From Acidobacteriota bacterium (GTDB taxonomy: Bacteria > Acidobacteriota > Terriglobia > UBA7540), in NCBI GenBank assembly GCA_003165615.1, contig PLWR01000153.1:1-11751 (forward strand): a stretch of DNA of 11,751 nucleotides, read 5' to 3'. The notes under the pieces were generated by a model that did no database searches, was not told the DNA's origin, and worked only from the letters and a program-made list of their open reading frames with translations. This document shows, in pieces, positions 1-8,879 of the stretch. The translations under genes and the position numbers were made by a program. Within the stretch, counting starts at the first letter, position 1, and every line of letters begins with the position of its first letter.

Positions 1-23
1 TCACTTAGACTGTGCACAATGCG

Positions 24-75
24 ACCCCCTCACCCACCGCCTTGCGGTCCCCCCTCTCCCCCAAGGGGGCGAGGG
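24..75. repeat. GC-rich double-hairpin intergenic repeat (REP-like)
   Basis: Two hairpins lie side by side. ACCGC (36-40) pairs with GCGGT (44-48) around a CTT loop. CCCTCTCCCCC (52-62) pairs with GGGGGCGAGGG (65-75) around AA with one mismatch. There is no T-run after the second stem in either direction, so it is not a clear terminator. Paired C-rich/G-rich hairpins of this kind are common dispersed repeats in GC-rich genomes. A shorter element at 9208-9243 shares its outer CCCCCTCACCCA and GGCGAGGG ends on the minus strand and may be a decayed relative. Confidence 0.5.
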
Positions 76-133
76 AAGAAGAATTTCCAGCTTAAGTTCT
101 GAAACCGCTTAAGTGAACAGCATTGCTGCTAAG

Positions 134-175
134 GGCAGTGGGCTGTAGGCCGTGGGCGGTTGGCAGTGGGCACGA
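134..175. repeat. Heptamer tandem array, GGCNGTN x6
   Basis: Six consecutive 7-base units with no gaps, each starting GGC: the first is GGCAGTG, later ones are GGCTGTA, GGCCGTG and GGCGGTT, then GGCAGTG again and GGCACGA. GGC stays at positions 1-3 of every unit while later bases drift. No open reading frame or promoter explains it. It has the same period, but not the same sequence, as the arrays at 1355, 1488 and 11095. Confidence 0.75.
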
Positions 176-564
176 GTCTCGACAAGATTGAAAGGGTACA
201 CCCGCGGGGACGGCCATAGGCCGAACGGAATTCTGCCCTGGTCCCGGTCTGACTGGGACTCGCACTCTGCACCACGTCCTCCCACGTCACGCGAATCCCA
301 ACACATCCCTTCAGGAAATCGCCCCGGCTCGCCGTGGCGCCAGCCCAAGGTGCGATTCAGGGGTGGAAGGGCGTTTATCGGGGAGTTTGAGTGCACGGGG
401 CACGTCCATGGCTTGGCGTCTAACCAAGCAGGTGGATCGTTTAGAGTTCGCGGCGCGGCGTAGCTGAAAGTCTGCGCGCTTTGGCCTGGACCTGGACCAA
501 GATTTTGGTTGCGACGTCGCCGCGCAGTACTACCCGGTTTTGGAGGATGGAAGGCAAAGTCGCG
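176..564. other. Non-coding stretch, nothing recognised
   Basis: About 390 bases between the first heptamer array and the end of the PIN toxin gene. The reading frames that cross it on both strands give Pro/Arg/Ser-rich translations with no recognisable domain and no convincing ribosome binding site. I see no tRNA-like fold, no terminator with a T-run and no mobile-element end. It could hold the remains of a decayed gene, but nothing in it can be named. Confidence 0.5.
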
Positions 565-945
565 CTAGTAACCAGGAATCTCCAGGCGCAATCCCGTGAT
601 GGCGCTGAAATGTTTGCGGTTTTTGGTCACCAAGGTAAGCCCCTCTTCCATGGCGGTGGCTGCGATGAGGGAATCAAAAACGTGCAGGCCGTGGGATTTT
701 GCGTAAAGTTTGAGGAGTTGGTATGCCCGCTTTCCGGTGGAGTCCCGAAGGGGCGCAATCAAATATGCTGATAGAAAAGCATCGATGTGGGCCAGTTCCC
801 GCAGATCCCGCGCGCCGACAATGAGTTCCAGCGCAGAGACCTGTGAGATCGCCCACCCGTCGGTGAGCGCGTCCACGTATTCGCGTGCCCCTTGTTTGCC
901 GCGCGATATGTCAATCAGAACATCGCTGTCTATCAAGTAAGGCAT
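565..945 (-). CDS. PIN-domain endoribonuclease toxin, VapC-like
   Basis: A 126-residue protein, the usual length for a VapC toxin; these are Mg-dependent ribonucleases that cleave tRNA or rRNA and block translation when freed from their antitoxin. The PIN acidic residues are visible: Asp6 in LIDSDVLID, Glu40 in SALELI, Asp91 in HVFDSLIAA, and the late TKNRKHF motif with Asn109. No signal peptide or membrane segment is present. The ATG start opens directly on the first PIN strand. No good Shine-Dalgarno precedes it, so it is probably translated by coupling to the antitoxin gene, which ends 20 bases upstream. The gene order, antitoxin first, fits a normal autoregulated toxin-antitoxin operon. 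The fold assignment is firm; the RNA target cannot be read from the sequence. Confidence 0.9.
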   Translation of the reverse strand: MPYLIDSDVLIDISRGKQGAREYVDALTDGWAISQVSALELIVGARDLRELAHIDAFLSAYLIAPLRDSTGKRAYQLLKLYAKSHGLHVFDSLIAATAMEEGLTLVTKNRKHFSAITGLRLEIPGY

Positions 946-965
946 GGAAAGTTGGAAAGAAGCTT

Positions 966-1193
966 TCAGCCCCGAAGATTACGACGGAGATTGCTGATGT
1001 ATTCCACGCTGTCGCCGATGTCCGTCCGGTCCTTCCACATGCCGTAGAAGGCGAAATCTCCAACCGACTGCGCTTTGCTCTCGGGACGGCCGGCGTCGGA
1101 GGGCACGCGGACCTCAACTATCGTCCCTTCGATGATGCGCACGTTCTCCAAGGGCTTGAAGACACCATCCTCATATTTTGCCGTGATCGTCAT
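966..1193 (-). CDS. Antitoxin, AF2212-like (DUF104) family
   Basis: A 75-residue protein. Residues 5-30 (AKYEDGVFKPLENV, then IEGTIVEVRVP) match the conserved start of the DUF104/AF2212-like antitoxin family. The C-terminal part (FAFYGMWKDRTDIGDS, about 47-62, then EYISNLR) resembles the toxin-wrapping tail seen in VapB-type antitoxins. It is expected to bind and inhibit the PIN toxin encoded 20 bases downstream and possibly to repress its own promoter. The ATG is chosen because the conserved family start MTITAKYEDG begins there; upstream only a weak GAGA stands in the ribosome-binding position. An alternative frame overlapping this gene has no family resemblance and is treated as a shadow. 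The pair is best called a VapBC-like module, since its antitoxin is not of the classical AbrB or ribbon-helix-helix VapB type. Confidence 0.85.
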   Translation of the reverse strand: MTITAKYEDGVFKPLENVRIIEGTIVEVRVPSDAGRPESKAQSVGDFAFYGMWKDRTDIGDSVEYISNLRRNLRG

Positions 1194-1255
1194 GGATTCG
1201 TCTCTGGAACCCCTGGGCCAAGTGGGTTCTTGATAGCACAGGGCTTCCTTTCATC

Positions 1256-1284
1256 ATTCTAGCACCAAACATGCTCGCCTTCAG
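1256..1284 (-). promoter_or_regulatory. Possible sigma-70 promoter of the toxin-antitoxin pair
   Basis: On the minus strand TAGAAT (1261-1256) matches the -10 consensus at five of six bases. CTGAAG (1284-1279) sits 17 bases upstream but matches the -35 consensus at only three. A transcript would start near 1249, about 56 bases before the antitoxin ATG. Spacing is right, the -35 is weak, so the call is tentative. Confidence 0.3.
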
Positions 1285-1354
1285 GTTAATCGGGTGGTGG
1301 CGCAGTCCTACCAAATATCGCGCGACTTCGTGCTTGCCACTTGTCACCGTTCTT

Positions 1355-1389
1355 CCGACTTCGGACTCCGGACCTCGGACTCCGAACTG
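1355..1389. repeat. Heptamer tandem array, CGGACTC x5
   Basis: Five gap-free 7-base units: CCGACTT, CGGACTC, CGGACCT, then CGGACTC again and CGAACTG. Most units carry the core CGGAC. Just upstream, GCCACTT and GTCACCG (1336-1349) resemble the unit of the array at 11095 but in a different phase. It is in a gene-free zone between the toxin-antitoxin pair and the phosphatase gene. Confidence 0.75.
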
Positions 1390-1487
1390 TGTTTGTTATC
1401 CCTCGTCACTGCTCTTCCGGGTTGGCCATGGTTTGAACCTCGGTAATGGCGATTGGGGGGAAATACTCGCATGAACGGAGAAAATTG

Positions 1488-1529
1488 TGAAGAGCGAATG
1501 GTGAAAGGTGAATTATGAATTCTGAATAG
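1488..1529. repeat. Heptamer tandem array, TGAANNN x6
   Basis: Six gap-free 7-base units: TGAAGAG, CGAATGG, then TGAAAGG and TGAATTA, then TGAATTC and TGAATAG. The first four bases are nearly fixed and the last three vary. It ends five bases before the REP-like fragment at 1534, so the two repeat types abut. Confidence 0.75.
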
Positions 1530-1533
1530 AAGA

Positions 1534-1556
1534 TGTAGCGTCGGCTTCCAGCCGGC
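1534..1556. repeat. REP-like hairpin repeat, partial copy
   Basis: TGTAGCG followed by the hairpin CGGCT-TCC-AGCCG. The 23 bases match 20 of 23 positions of the minus-strand reading of the fuller element at 10188-10238. Two of the three differences are a matched A/T swap inside the stem (GGCAtccTGCC there, GGCTtccAGCC here), so base pairing is kept. The second hairpin and closing arm of the fuller element are not preserved here, though GGCGCCTGTCCG follows. Confidence 0.6.
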
Positions 1557-1584
1557 GGCGCCTGTCCGAATTAGACTTTGCCGA

Positions 1585-1729
1585 GTGTAGGTTGCCCGAA
1601 TAAATGACAAACGCGACTGCTGATAACAAAGGGGAACCGTGGGTGCGCTGCCAAGAATCGTGACAATTCCCGCCACGATTATTGGCAATACCCTATGTTC
1701 TTGTCACCATTGCTGGCGAAAACCTACAC
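1585..1729. repeat. Long interrupted palindrome, possible MITE or structured RNA element
   Basis: Nested inverted blocks share one centre: GTGTAGGTT (1585-1593) with AACCTACAC (1721-1729); TGACAA (1605-1610) with TTGTCA (1701-1706); AACAAAGGG (1625-1633) with CCCTATGTT (1691-1699), one mismatch; and TGCCAAGAATCGTG (1649-1662) with CACGATTATTGGCA (1674-1687), one mismatch, around an 11-base loop. The left arm carries about 25 extra unpaired bases. No target duplication flanks the outer ends and no T-run follows, so it is neither a proven transposon nor a classical terminator. It lies about 145 bases beyond the stop of the phosphatase gene, so readthrough RNA from that operon would contain it. 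Confidence 0.55.
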
Positions 1730-1874
1730 ATAAACTCCAATGGCCTTAGGTTGCCCGCCGCACCAAGCCACAGGAACTTGATGGATAAACGCTAGGCGAC
1801 AAGGGGGGATCGACTTATGCGCCACCCGCAGCCTGAGGGGACGCCGCTGGCCGAGCCGGGCCGGAAGATGTGTG

Positions 1875-3422
1875 TTACTGTCCTCTGCGGATGGAGAGCA
1901 TGGTGATATCGTCGGATTGGGGGGCGCCGGCGGTGAAAGCCAACAGTTCGCGGGTAAGGCGATCGATCATCTCCTGGCAACCGAGGGAAATGCTGTCGCG
2001 GAGGCTGGCGGCGAGGCGCTCGTCCGTGAATTGTTCGAACTTGGCGTTGTCGGCTTCGGGCACGCCATCCGTATAAAGGAAGAGTGCGTCGCCGGGCTCC
2101 ATCTGCGCGCAACTGCCCGTGTACCCCATGTTGTCGAAGAGACCAAGGGGGATGCCCCCCGTCTCGGAAATGGTTTCCACGGCGCCGGAAGCGCGGAGCA
2201 GATAGGGCGGATTATGGCCGGCACTACAGTAACGGAACTCGCCGGTGCGTGTGTTCAGGATGCCGTAGAAGCAGGTGGCGAACAGATTGCCGACATTTTC
2301 GCGAACCAGGACCTGATTCACACTAAGGAGGCAGTCCTCGGGGCGCATGCCCTGAAGAGCCGTCGTCTTGATCTGGGTGCGCGTAACCGCCATGAAGAGA
2401 GCCGCCGGGATGCCTTTGCCCGAAACGTCGCCAATCACCACACCGAGGCGGTCCTCACCCAGGAGAAAAAAGTCGAAAAAGTCGCCGCCCACGGCCCTCG
2501 CCGAGGTCATTTGCGCGTGGACATCGAAGTCGTGACGATCCGGGAAGGGTGGGAAGGTGCGCGGAACCAGCAAGTGCTGGATGGTGCGCGCGGTGTCGAG
2601 TTCCTTCTGAAGGGCGGCAAGCTGCGCGCGGTCGCGAGCGGCGACCACCATTTCCGAGCAAAGAAGCGAGTTTTCGATCGCCGCGGCGGTTTGGAGAGCA
2701 ATGGTATTGAGCAGCTTGAGATCGGCCGTGGAGTAGGGCACGCCGAGGGTATTGGCCAGGGCGATGACGCCCACGTTGCGCTGCTTGGCGCGGAGCGGAG
2801 CGCAAATCAGCGAGCGCAGGGAGCGTTCCGCCTCAAGGGCACGCGGATCGGTGGCGCAGTCGTTGACAATCTCGGCGATGCCGCGCTCGACGATGGAGGC
2901 AACGAATCGGGAGGAGGGAAGGAGCGGGGCAGCATGGCCATTGCCGGAGTCGCCAAAGGAAGCTACCGAACGGAGGGGGCCGCCGGGCTCTTCCATCACC
3001 AGGATGCTGCCGTGCGACGCGGCAATGAGCCGCCGGGCCTGATCGAGGGCGGACTGCCCCACGGCGGAAAGGTCCAGCAAAGCGGTCAGTTGTTCGGAGA
3101 GATGCTCAATCAAGTGCACCTCCCGGTAGAGGTGGAGGACTTCCCCGGCCAAGGCCCGGCGTTCCGACTCCCTGGCCGCGAGGTGCGTGAGCAGACTCGC
3201 GGTGGCAACGGCAGCGGCGGGGGGGCCGGTCACCCAACCCAGGGTCGAGTCTTCGAGGGTAACCGGGACGCGGGAAGGCCCCGTGGCGAGCGCGCCCACC
3301 AGCGGTTTTCCGCACGCGTCCACGATGCCCACATTACCACCCATGGCCTCCGCCAGTGCGGCGACTGCGGGTAAAGCCCCGGCCTTAGGGCCGAGCAGCG
3401 ACTTGAGGGTCAGGGCGGCCAT
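1875..3422 (-). CDS. GAF-PP2C serine/threonine phosphatase (SpoIIE/RsbU-like)
   Basis: A 515-residue cytoplasmic protein. Residues 1-105 form an unassigned N-terminal region ending in a helical stretch. A GAF-like sensor domain spans about 115-255. The linker (LQKELDTARTIQ, then LLVP, 271-287) is typical of this family, and the PP2C/SpoIIE domain runs from about 305 to 512. Metal-binding and catalytic motifs are intact: GGDFFDFF at 312-319, GDVSGKGIPAAL at 331-342, SAGHNPPY at 400-407, TDGVPEA at 451-457 and SDDITML at 503-509. Such enzymes usually dephosphorylate anti-anti-sigma (STAS) proteins in partner switching; no STAS or anti-sigma gene is in the window, so the substrate is unknown. 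The gene starts 6 bases after the receiver gene ends and lacks a clear Shine-Dalgarno of its own, so it is the third cistron of the kinase operon, probably translationally coupled. Confidence 0.95.
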   Translation of the reverse strand: MAALTLKSLLGPKAGALPAVAALAEAMGGNVGIVDACGKPLVGALATGPSRVPVTLEDSTLGWVTGPPAAAVATASLLTHLAARESERRALAGEVLHLYREVHLIEHLSEQLTALLDLSAVGQSALDQARRLIAASHGSILVMEEPGGPLRSVASFGDSGNGHAAPLLPSSRFVASIVERGIAEIVNDCATDPRALEAERSLRSLICAPLRAKQRNVGVIALANTLGVPYSTADLKLLNTIALQTAAAIENSLLCSEMVVAARDRAQLAALQKELDTARTIQHLLVPRTFPPFPDRHDFDVHAQMTSARAVGGDFFDFFLLGEDRLGVVIGDVSGKGIPAALFMAVTRTQIKTTALQGMRPEDCLLSVNQVLVRENVGNLFATCFYGILNTRTGEFRYCSAGHNPPYLLRASGAVETISETGGIPLGLFDNMGYTGSCAQMEPGDALFLYTDGVPEADNAKFEQFTDERLAASLRDSISLGCQEMIDRLTRELLAFTAGAPQSDDITMLSIRRGQ

Positions 3423-3428
3423 GGGCGT

Positions 3429-3812
3429 TCAGAGTCCCAACACGGAGCGAGCCTTTTCCAGCAGAGCGTCCGGATCAAAAGGTTTGGTCATGTAGAGGTC
3501 GGCGCCGGCATCCTGGCCGCGCTGGCGGTCGAATTCCTGACCTTTGGCGGTAAGCAGGATGATGTAGATGTGGCCAAGGCCGAGTTCCTTCTTCACGGCG
3601 TGGCAGACGTCGAAGCCGTTTTTCTTGGGCATCATCACGTCCAGGAAGACCAGGTTGGGCTGCGCCTCGCGGATGATCTCGAGCGCCTCTTCTCCATTCG
3701 CGGCGGAAAGCAGTTCCACGCCGTCGTCCTCGAGTTCCTCCAGGGTCTGCTGGATCAGCATGCGCAAATGCGGTTCGTCGTCGACGATGAGGATCTTCAT
3801 TTTGTTCGTCAC
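3429..3812 (-). CDS. Single-domain response regulator (CheY-like receiver)
   Basis: A 127-residue protein consisting only of a receiver domain. The acid pocket is Asp11-Asp12 in IVDDEP, the phospho-acceptor is Asp58 in [11 protein letters not shown], and the switch Thr88 (LLTAKG) and Lys110 (TKPFDP) are present, so it should be fully phosphorylatable. There is no output domain: it must act by protein contact or as a phosphate shuttle. The start used here is GTG at 3812, whose GTGA overlaps the kinase stop codon. An ATG four codons in, at 3800, is equally possible and corresponds to the usual receiver start (MKILIVDDE); neither has a good Shine-Dalgarno. Its position between the hybrid kinase and the phosphatase makes it the likely carrier of phosphate, or the allosteric switch, between the two. 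Confidence 0.93.
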   Translation of the reverse strand: MTNKMKILIVDDEPHLRMLIQQTLEELEDDGVELLSAANGEEALEIIREAQPNLVFLDVMMPKKNGFDVCHAVKKELGLGHIYIILLTAKGQEFDRQRGQDAGADLYMTKPFDPDALLEKARSVLGL

Positions 3813-6800
3813 TGGTAGATTAGGAATAGAACGTTTTCCAGGCCTTTCTCGAACCGGAGAGAGCGGACACCCTGGTCACTGGAAAGCAGGGAGTTCAAAA
3901 TGATGACGTCCGGTTTGCAGGATACGGCTTTGGACACAAGTTCCGAGCCGTTGGATTCCACCACCTGGTAGCCGCGAGCTTCGAGAACCTCGGTGAGGGT
4001 GCGCAGGGTGGGTGCGTCCTCGTCGACCACCATAACTTTCTTCCTGGACTTGCCTTGGTCCAGCAGGGCGCCCACTTCGCGGAAGAGCGACGCCGTATCG
4101 ATGGGCTTGGTGAGGTAACGGTCCACCCCCAGGTGGAAGCCGCGTTCCTTATCCTCCACAATAGACAGGATGATGATGGGAATGTCCATGGTGGCGGGGT
4201 CGTTCTTGAGCACGGCGGCAACGTCGAAGCCATTCATCTCCGGCATCATCACGTCCAGGATGATCAGTCCGGGTGTCTCCTCGCGGACCAAAGCGAGGGC
4301 TTGGCGGCCGTTCTCGGCGAGGCGAACGACATAGCCCGCTTCGGTCAACTCCTGCTGGAGAAGTGAGCGTATGTTGGGGTCATCATCCACCACCAGGATG
4401 GACTTGGCCTGCGGCTGCTGGCTGGCGACCTTTTCGCCCAACTGGCGGATTAGCGATTTGATGTCGACGGCGCGCGGGACAGGCGCCACGCCGGCCCGTA
4501 CCGGAAGGGTAAAGGAGAACGTGCTGCCCTTGCCGATTTCGCTTTCCACCCAGATCCGGCCCCCGTGATACTCGACGATTTCCTTACAAATGGGCAGGCC
4601 GAGGCCCGTGCCTTTGGGCCGGTCGGTAAGGGTATCGCCCACCTGCTTAAACTTCTCGAACACTTTGGCCTGGTCGTCGGGCGCGATGCCAATGCCCGAG
4701 TCCGTGACGCTGACCACAATCTCGCCGTTGCGGAGCCCCGCCGCGCAGGTGATGGAACCAGAGTCCGTGAATTTGACGGCGTTGGAAATGAGGTTGATCA
4801 CCACCTGAATGAGCCGGTCGCGATCACCCGTGACGGTGGGCAGGCCGGGTTCGACGTTCTGAACCAGAGTCAGTTTCCTGGCCCCAAATAGCGACGCGGT
4901 GGCCGCGACGGCCCGTTCGATCACCTCGGCGGCGGAGACCGTCTCCATGTTCCAGGTGAGTTTGCCGGCTTCGATCTTGGCCAGGTCGAGCACATCGTCG
5001 ATGAGCTTGGTGAGGCGCTCGCCTTCGCTCACCACGACATTGAGATTGTCCGTCACCTGCCGCTTGGTTTGCTGGATTTTGCGGTCTTCCTCCGGGACCA
5101 GGGGGAAGATGCGTTCTTCCAGGCGGCGCCGGATGATCTTGGCGAAGCCCAGCACGGAAGTAAGCGGCGTGCGCAGCTCATGGCTGACGGTGGAGAGGAA
5201 GGAACTCTTGGCGGCGTCGGCTTGCTCGGCGGCGGCGCGGGCCTGGCGGGCGTCTTCGAAGAGGCGCGCATTGTAGATGGCGACTCCCACCGCGGACGCA
5301 ACAGTGGACAAGAGGCGTTGGTCGGCTTCGGTGAAGCGGCCTTCCTGCTCGGTGGTCTGGACGCTGATGACGCCGATGGTTTCGCCGCCGGCCGGAATGG
5401 GAACGCCCAGGTATGAGGCGGCCTGGCGTCCGACGCGCGAGACTCCCATCCGGGCGCTGCTGCCGTCCACATCTTCGTTGATGAGCAGGGGCTGGCCAGT
5501 GCGGACGATCTGCGAGGTCAGTCCTTCGCCGAAAGGCATCGACTGGGAGTCTTCCCCGTAGGTGTAGGGGAAATTGAGCATCATGGTGGAGCGATCGAGC
5601 AGGGAGACGTAGGCAATGGGAGCATGAAAGAGGTCGCGCACCTGGTCGCCCACCAGTTGGATCAGGCGGTCCATATCGAGCTGGCTGGAGAGCGCCTGGG
5701 TGATGCGATTGATGGTGGCGAGTTCGGCCGCCTGCTCGCGGATTTCGTGCTCGCGTTCGTTGATGACGCGGTAGGCACCGGCGTTGTCGAGCGCGATGGT
5801 GGTGTAGGCGGCGAGGTTTTGCAGCAGGCTGAGGTGCTGCTCCGTGTAGGCATTTTTCTTGAAGCTTTGAACACTGAGCACGCCGAGAATGCGGTCCTGC
5901 GCAATGAGGGGCAGGTAGATCATCGAGGCGGGCGGCTGGGCGGCGCTGCCATCTTCCAGCAGGCGATCCCCGTGCTGGTAAGCGGGAATGTATTTCTGAT
6001 ATTCCGTCGCCACATCGTTGAGCAGAATCGGCTGGCGGTGGTCGAGACACCAGACGGCAAACTGATTTTTGTCGCGCGTGTCGCGGGTGTAAGGCGCATA
6101 GCGCTTACCGTTCTCAATGGCCAGGGTGTAATCGATGACGCTTTCCTGCGGGCGGTAGAGGCCCACGCCGAAGATGGTGGCATCCACGATCTGATTGACT
6201 CGCTCATAGAGCTTGAACAGGACGGTTTCGAGGTCGAGGGAAGCGGTAATTTCCTTGCCGATCTCGCTGAGCAGCTCGACGTTCTTCTTGCGGTCGTTCT
6301 CCGCCTGGAGGGCCTGCGCCCGTGCGGCCGCCGTTTCGGCGCGTAGTTCCGCCTCGCGGAACCGGGATTTCTCGCGCTCGCGTAAAATCAGCCGGCGGCG
6401 CTGCAAGCGGTTGGCCGCGTACCCCACGGCGAGCAGCAACAGCACATACAGCGCGTACGCCCACCACGTCCGGTACCAGGGCGGGAGGATGATGAAGCTG
6501 TAGACGCCTTCCCGGCCGGTGACGCCGTCCACGTTGCGCGCCCGCACCTGGAATTGATAGGAACCGGGACCGAGGCCGCTGTAGTTGGCCTCCTTCTCCT
6601 GGGACCAGGCAGACCAGTCCTTTTCCGCGCCTTCCAACCGGTATTGATAGCTGGTTTCGCTTACGTCGCCATACGTGGGGGCGGCGAATTCGAAGCGCAG
6701 CGAGTTGCGGTTGTAGGGGAGACGGACGGTGGCGCCTGCGCCCACCGAGATTCCCCCGAAGACGATATCCTGGGAGCCGGAGCTGACGCCGCGCACCAGG

Positions 6801-8758
6801 GTGCAGAAAGACTGGTCTCCTGAGGCTTTCACACGCCGGTCAAAGCGGATCAATCCATCGTTGCCCGCAATCCAGAGGATGCCATCAGGCTCCGGCCGGA
6901 TGGCGCTGCAATCGAAACGGGACAAGCGGCGGAAGGACTCCTCGTCGAACTTATAGCTTCCGTCCGGTTGGCGGTAAAACATGCCCTGGCGCTGGACGCT
7001 GGGGGATTCATTGATGGACCAGACGTCGCCGCTCGCGAGCTCAACAAAGTTGGCATACGCGTCGGAAGCGGGCACGGGGAGCCAAAAGCGATTGTCGGGG
7101 ACGAGCCGGCGGGCAGCGTTATCCCAGCGCAGGATGTTCTGGGCAGGAACGGGAATGACGAAGACCTGTCCGCCGGCGTAGACGACGGAATTTCCGAGTT
7201 TCCCCAACCCGTCCTTCCCGGTAAAGCGCTGCAAGACTTTTGCATCCCGCATGCCGGTGGAGGGGACTTCCACGCGCAGAATACTGCCATTACTGGTTCC
7301 GACCCAAAGCGTGCCGTCAGACCCTTCGGCCAGATTCTGCCCCCCCTCATTGAAATTGGAAAGACTGCCCTCGTCAATCCATTTGCCGCCTTCCCAGCGG
7401 ATCGAGGACAGTGAGTACGTGCCCCCGACAAACACCCGGTTGGGAGATTTCCGGGACGGCAATAGAAAGTAAGCTCCCAGGGTGGGACCTTCGAGCCCGG
7501 GAACCGCTGCGGAGACGGTATCGCCATCGATCTTCATGATGCCATTGCTGGTCCCAACCAGCAGTTGGTCAGGACTCTTACCGGTCGGATCGCGGAAGGG
7601 AGACAGGAAAAAGGCTTGCGAGAAAGAAGAAGTGGGGATCGGCTGAAGCGAGGATATGCCGGTCTTGCCGTTGGGAGCGAGGCGGAAGAGCGGCGTGCCG
7701 CTGGCCGCGTCGCTAACGTAAAGGGTACCTTTAAAGCGAGCAACTCCGTCGGCGGTTTCCCGGGAGAAGATGGAGATGGGGGAGTTAACTTCGACGCGGG
7801 TGATGCCTCTGCCCAGTCCCAGCCATAGCGCTCCCTCGCGATCGGGGTAGGCGAAAAACACGCTGTTATTTTGCAGTCCGTCATCCTTGTTAATGATGCG
7901 GCGAAGGCGGCCGTCGTGTTCGAGGATCACGGCGCCGCCACGCAGGGTATTGACGCAGATGCCGCCGTCGGGAAGCAAGGCCGAGGTGTACGTTTGGTTA
8001 TTCTGGATGTATTTGTCCGCTGCGGTCGGAAACGGGGTCACTTTCTTGCCATCATAAAGGGTGAGCGTTTCGCCCCACGCTGAGACCACCATGCGCTGCT
8101 CATCGTAAGGATGCAGAAAGAGCTTGCGGGAATTCTTGTAGGCCTCGCCGCCGGGAAGAGGCCGCAATTCATCGCCCACAATTTCCTCGAGGCCAATGCC
8201 GGTTTGGGAGGTGTAGATGCGGCCGCCCACTTCCGCCAGCGCATGGAAGCGGGTTTGGGTTGCCCAGGCGTGCAGGCGCCGGCCATCCCAGCGGAACAGA
8301 CGCTCGTAGGCTCGAAAGAAGTTCCCCTGCGGGGTAATCAGAACCTGCCAGACATCGTTGAAGTTGCGCTGCTCGGGCGGGACCTTCTCCAGCAGCGACT
8401 TGTATTGCAGGGTTCCGTGGGCGTCGGGCTCAAGGTAGCCGAAGTCCCCAACCGCGCCCACCCAGATCTTCCCCTGGTCGTCCAGGGTGAGGGAACGGAC
8501 GGTGGCCGAGGGGATGGATATTTTTCGCCAGGCGACGCCGTCGTATTCCAGAACCACATTGCTGGCGCCGAAGTAGAGGACGCCGCGACGATCCTGAAGA
8601 ATGCACCAGATATTGGGGTCGAGGGAGCCGTAATCCCGGGGACTGTAATTGCGCAAAACGGGCATGCCGACTTCGGCCGGCGTTTGGGCAGGACAAAAAG
8701 GCGGAAGGATCAGCGCAAGGAGAGCAAGCAGAAGGGGCCAGCGTTTAATTCCGGGCAT
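3809..8758 (-). CDS. Giant hybrid sensor histidine kinase with two-component regulator propeller
   Basis: A 1649-residue inner-membrane kinase. A signal peptide (KR at 5-6, hydrophobic to 21, likely cut near 24) leads a periplasmic propeller with repeated G-x-[IL]-W-[VIL]-[GA] blades, for example near 96-101, 309-314, 482-487 and 626-631. A Y_Y_Y domain (about 685-757), one transmembrane helix (about 765-783) followed by RLQRRR, a coiled region, and two GAF domains (about 833-997 and 1016-1170) come next. HisKA has His1193 in SHELRTPL; HATPase has Asn1326, DSGIGIAP (1353-1360) and GTGLGLPI (1383-1390). Receiver 1 is complete (Asp1458-1460, acceptor Asp1502, Lys1551). Receiver 2 (from 1574) has Asn1622 in place of the acceptor and stops after its fourth strand. 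The ATG at 8758 is chosen because it opens the signal peptide and has GGGGA six bases upstream; a GTG 135 bases earlier would bury it. The ligand is unknown. Confidence 0.95.
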   Translation of the reverse strand: MPGIKRWPLLLALLALILPPFCPAQTPAEVGMPVLRNYSPRDYGSLDPNIWCILQDRRGVLYFGASNVVLEYDGVAWRKISIPSATVRSLTLDDQGKIWVGAVGDFGYLEPDAHGTLQYKSLLEKVPPEQRNFNDVWQVLITPQGNFFRAYERLFRWDGRRLHAWATQTRFHALAEVGGRIYTSQTGIGLEEIVGDELRPLPGGEAYKNSRKLFLHPYDEQRMVVSAWGETLTLYDGKKVTPFPTAADKYIQNNQTYTSALLPDGGICVNTLRGGAVILEHDGRLRRIINKDDGLQNNSVFFAYPDREGALWLGLGRGITRVEVNSPISIFSRETADGVARFKGTLYVSDAASGTPLFRLAPNGKTGISSLQPIPTSSFSQAFFLSPFRDPTGKSPDQLLVGTSNGIMKIDGDTVSAAVPGLEGPTLGAYFLLPSRKSPNRVFVGGTYSLSSIRWEGGKWIDEGSLSNFNEGGQNLAEGSDGTLWVGTSNGSILRVEVPSTGMRDAKVLQRFTGKDGLGKLGNSVVYAGGQVFVIPVPAQNILRWDNAARRLVPDNRFWLPVPASDAYANFVELASGDVWSINESPSVQRQGMFYRQPDGSYKFDEESFRRLSRFDCSAIRPEPDGILWIAGNDGLIRFDRRVKASGDQSFCTLVRGVSSGSQDIVFGGISVGAGATVRLPYNRNSLRFEFAAPTYGDVSETSYQYRLEGAEKDWSAWSQEKEANYSGLGPGSYQFQVRARNVDGVTGREGVYSFIILPPWYRTWWAYALYVLLLLAVGYAANRLQRRRLILREREKSRFREAELRAETAAARAQALQAENDRKKNVELLSEIGKEITASLDLETVLFKLYERVNQIVDATIFGVGLYRPQESVIDYTLAIENGKRYAPYTRDTRDKNQFAVWCLDHRQPILLNDVATEYQKYIPAYQHGDRLLEDGSAAQPPASMIYLPLIAQDRILGVLSVQSFKKNAYTEQHLSLLQNLAAYTTIALDNAGAYRVINEREHEIREQAAELATINRITQALSSQLDMDRLIQLVGDQVRDLFHAPIAYVSLLDRSTMMLNFPYTYGEDSQSMPFGEGLTSQIVRTGQPLLINEDVDGSSARMGVSRVGRQAASYLGVPIPAGGETIGVISVQTTEQEGRFTEADQRLLSTVASAVGVAIYNARLFEDARQARAAAEQADAAKSSFLSTVSHELRTPLTSVLGFAKIIRRRLEERIFPLVPEEDRKIQQTKRQVTDNLNVVVSEGERLTKLIDDVLDLAKIEAGKLTWNMETVSAAEVIERAVAATASLFGARKLTLVQNVEPGLPTVTGDRDRLIQVVINLISNAVKFTDSGSITCAAGLRNGEIVVSVTDSGIGIAPDDQAKVFEKFKQVGDTLTDRPKGTGLGLPICKEIVEYHGGRIWVESEIGKGSTFSFTLPVRAGVAPVPRAVDIKSLIRQLGEKVASQQPQAKSILVVDDDPNIRSLLQQELTEAGYVVRLAENGRQALALVREETPGLIILDVMMPEMNGFDVAAVLKNDPATMDIPIIILSIVEDKERGFHLGVDRYLTKPIDTASLFREVGALLDQGKSRKKVMVVDEDAPTLRTLTEVLEARGYQVVESNGSELVSKAVSCKPDVIILNSLLSSDQGVRSLRFEKGLENVLFLIYQ

Positions 8759-8879
8759 TTGGAATCCCCAGGAACTCCCGGTCTTTAGGTGACAATACGT
8801 CCCTTTTTGCCGAAATGCAGGGAGGGCGTATCGCGCCTGTAGTTTGGACTTGAGTGTGCAACAGCAGGGAAATGCCAAG

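Noticed and set aside
1..116. TCACTTA (1-7) and TAAGTGA (110-116) as terminal inverted repeats of a small mobile element
   Set aside because: Only seven bases, at the window edge, with no flanking duplication visible; likely by chance.
152..463. A 103-codon plus-strand frame as a small gene
   Set aside because: It begins inside the heptamer array, has no ribosome binding site and its translation is low-complexity with no known domain.
134..1529. The heptamer arrays as CRISPR arrays
   Set aside because: Units are 7 bp with no spacers between them and no cas genes are present.
1588..1757. An 11-bp direct repeat TAGGTTGCCCG at 1588-1598 and 1747-1757, as a target-site duplication
   Set aside because: One copy overlaps the left arm of the palindrome and the other lies 17 bases beyond the right arm, so they do not flank one element cleanly. 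Probably chance or an older rearrangement.
1795..1874. A terminator directly after the phosphatase gene
   Set aside because: The region is GC-rich but I could not find a clean stem followed by a T-run on the minus strand.
1872..3374. A 500-codon open frame on the plus strand, antisense to the PP2C phosphatase gene
   Set aside because: It mirrors the codon pattern of the real gene, has no recognisable domain, and the minus-strand frame carries every PP2C motif. Long antisense frames are expected in GC-rich coding DNA.
8687..8758. Lipoprotein signal in the kinase, with Cys22 as the lipidated residue
   Set aside because: The residues before the Cys (LPPF) do not fit a lipobox; a signal peptidase I site near residue 24 fits better.
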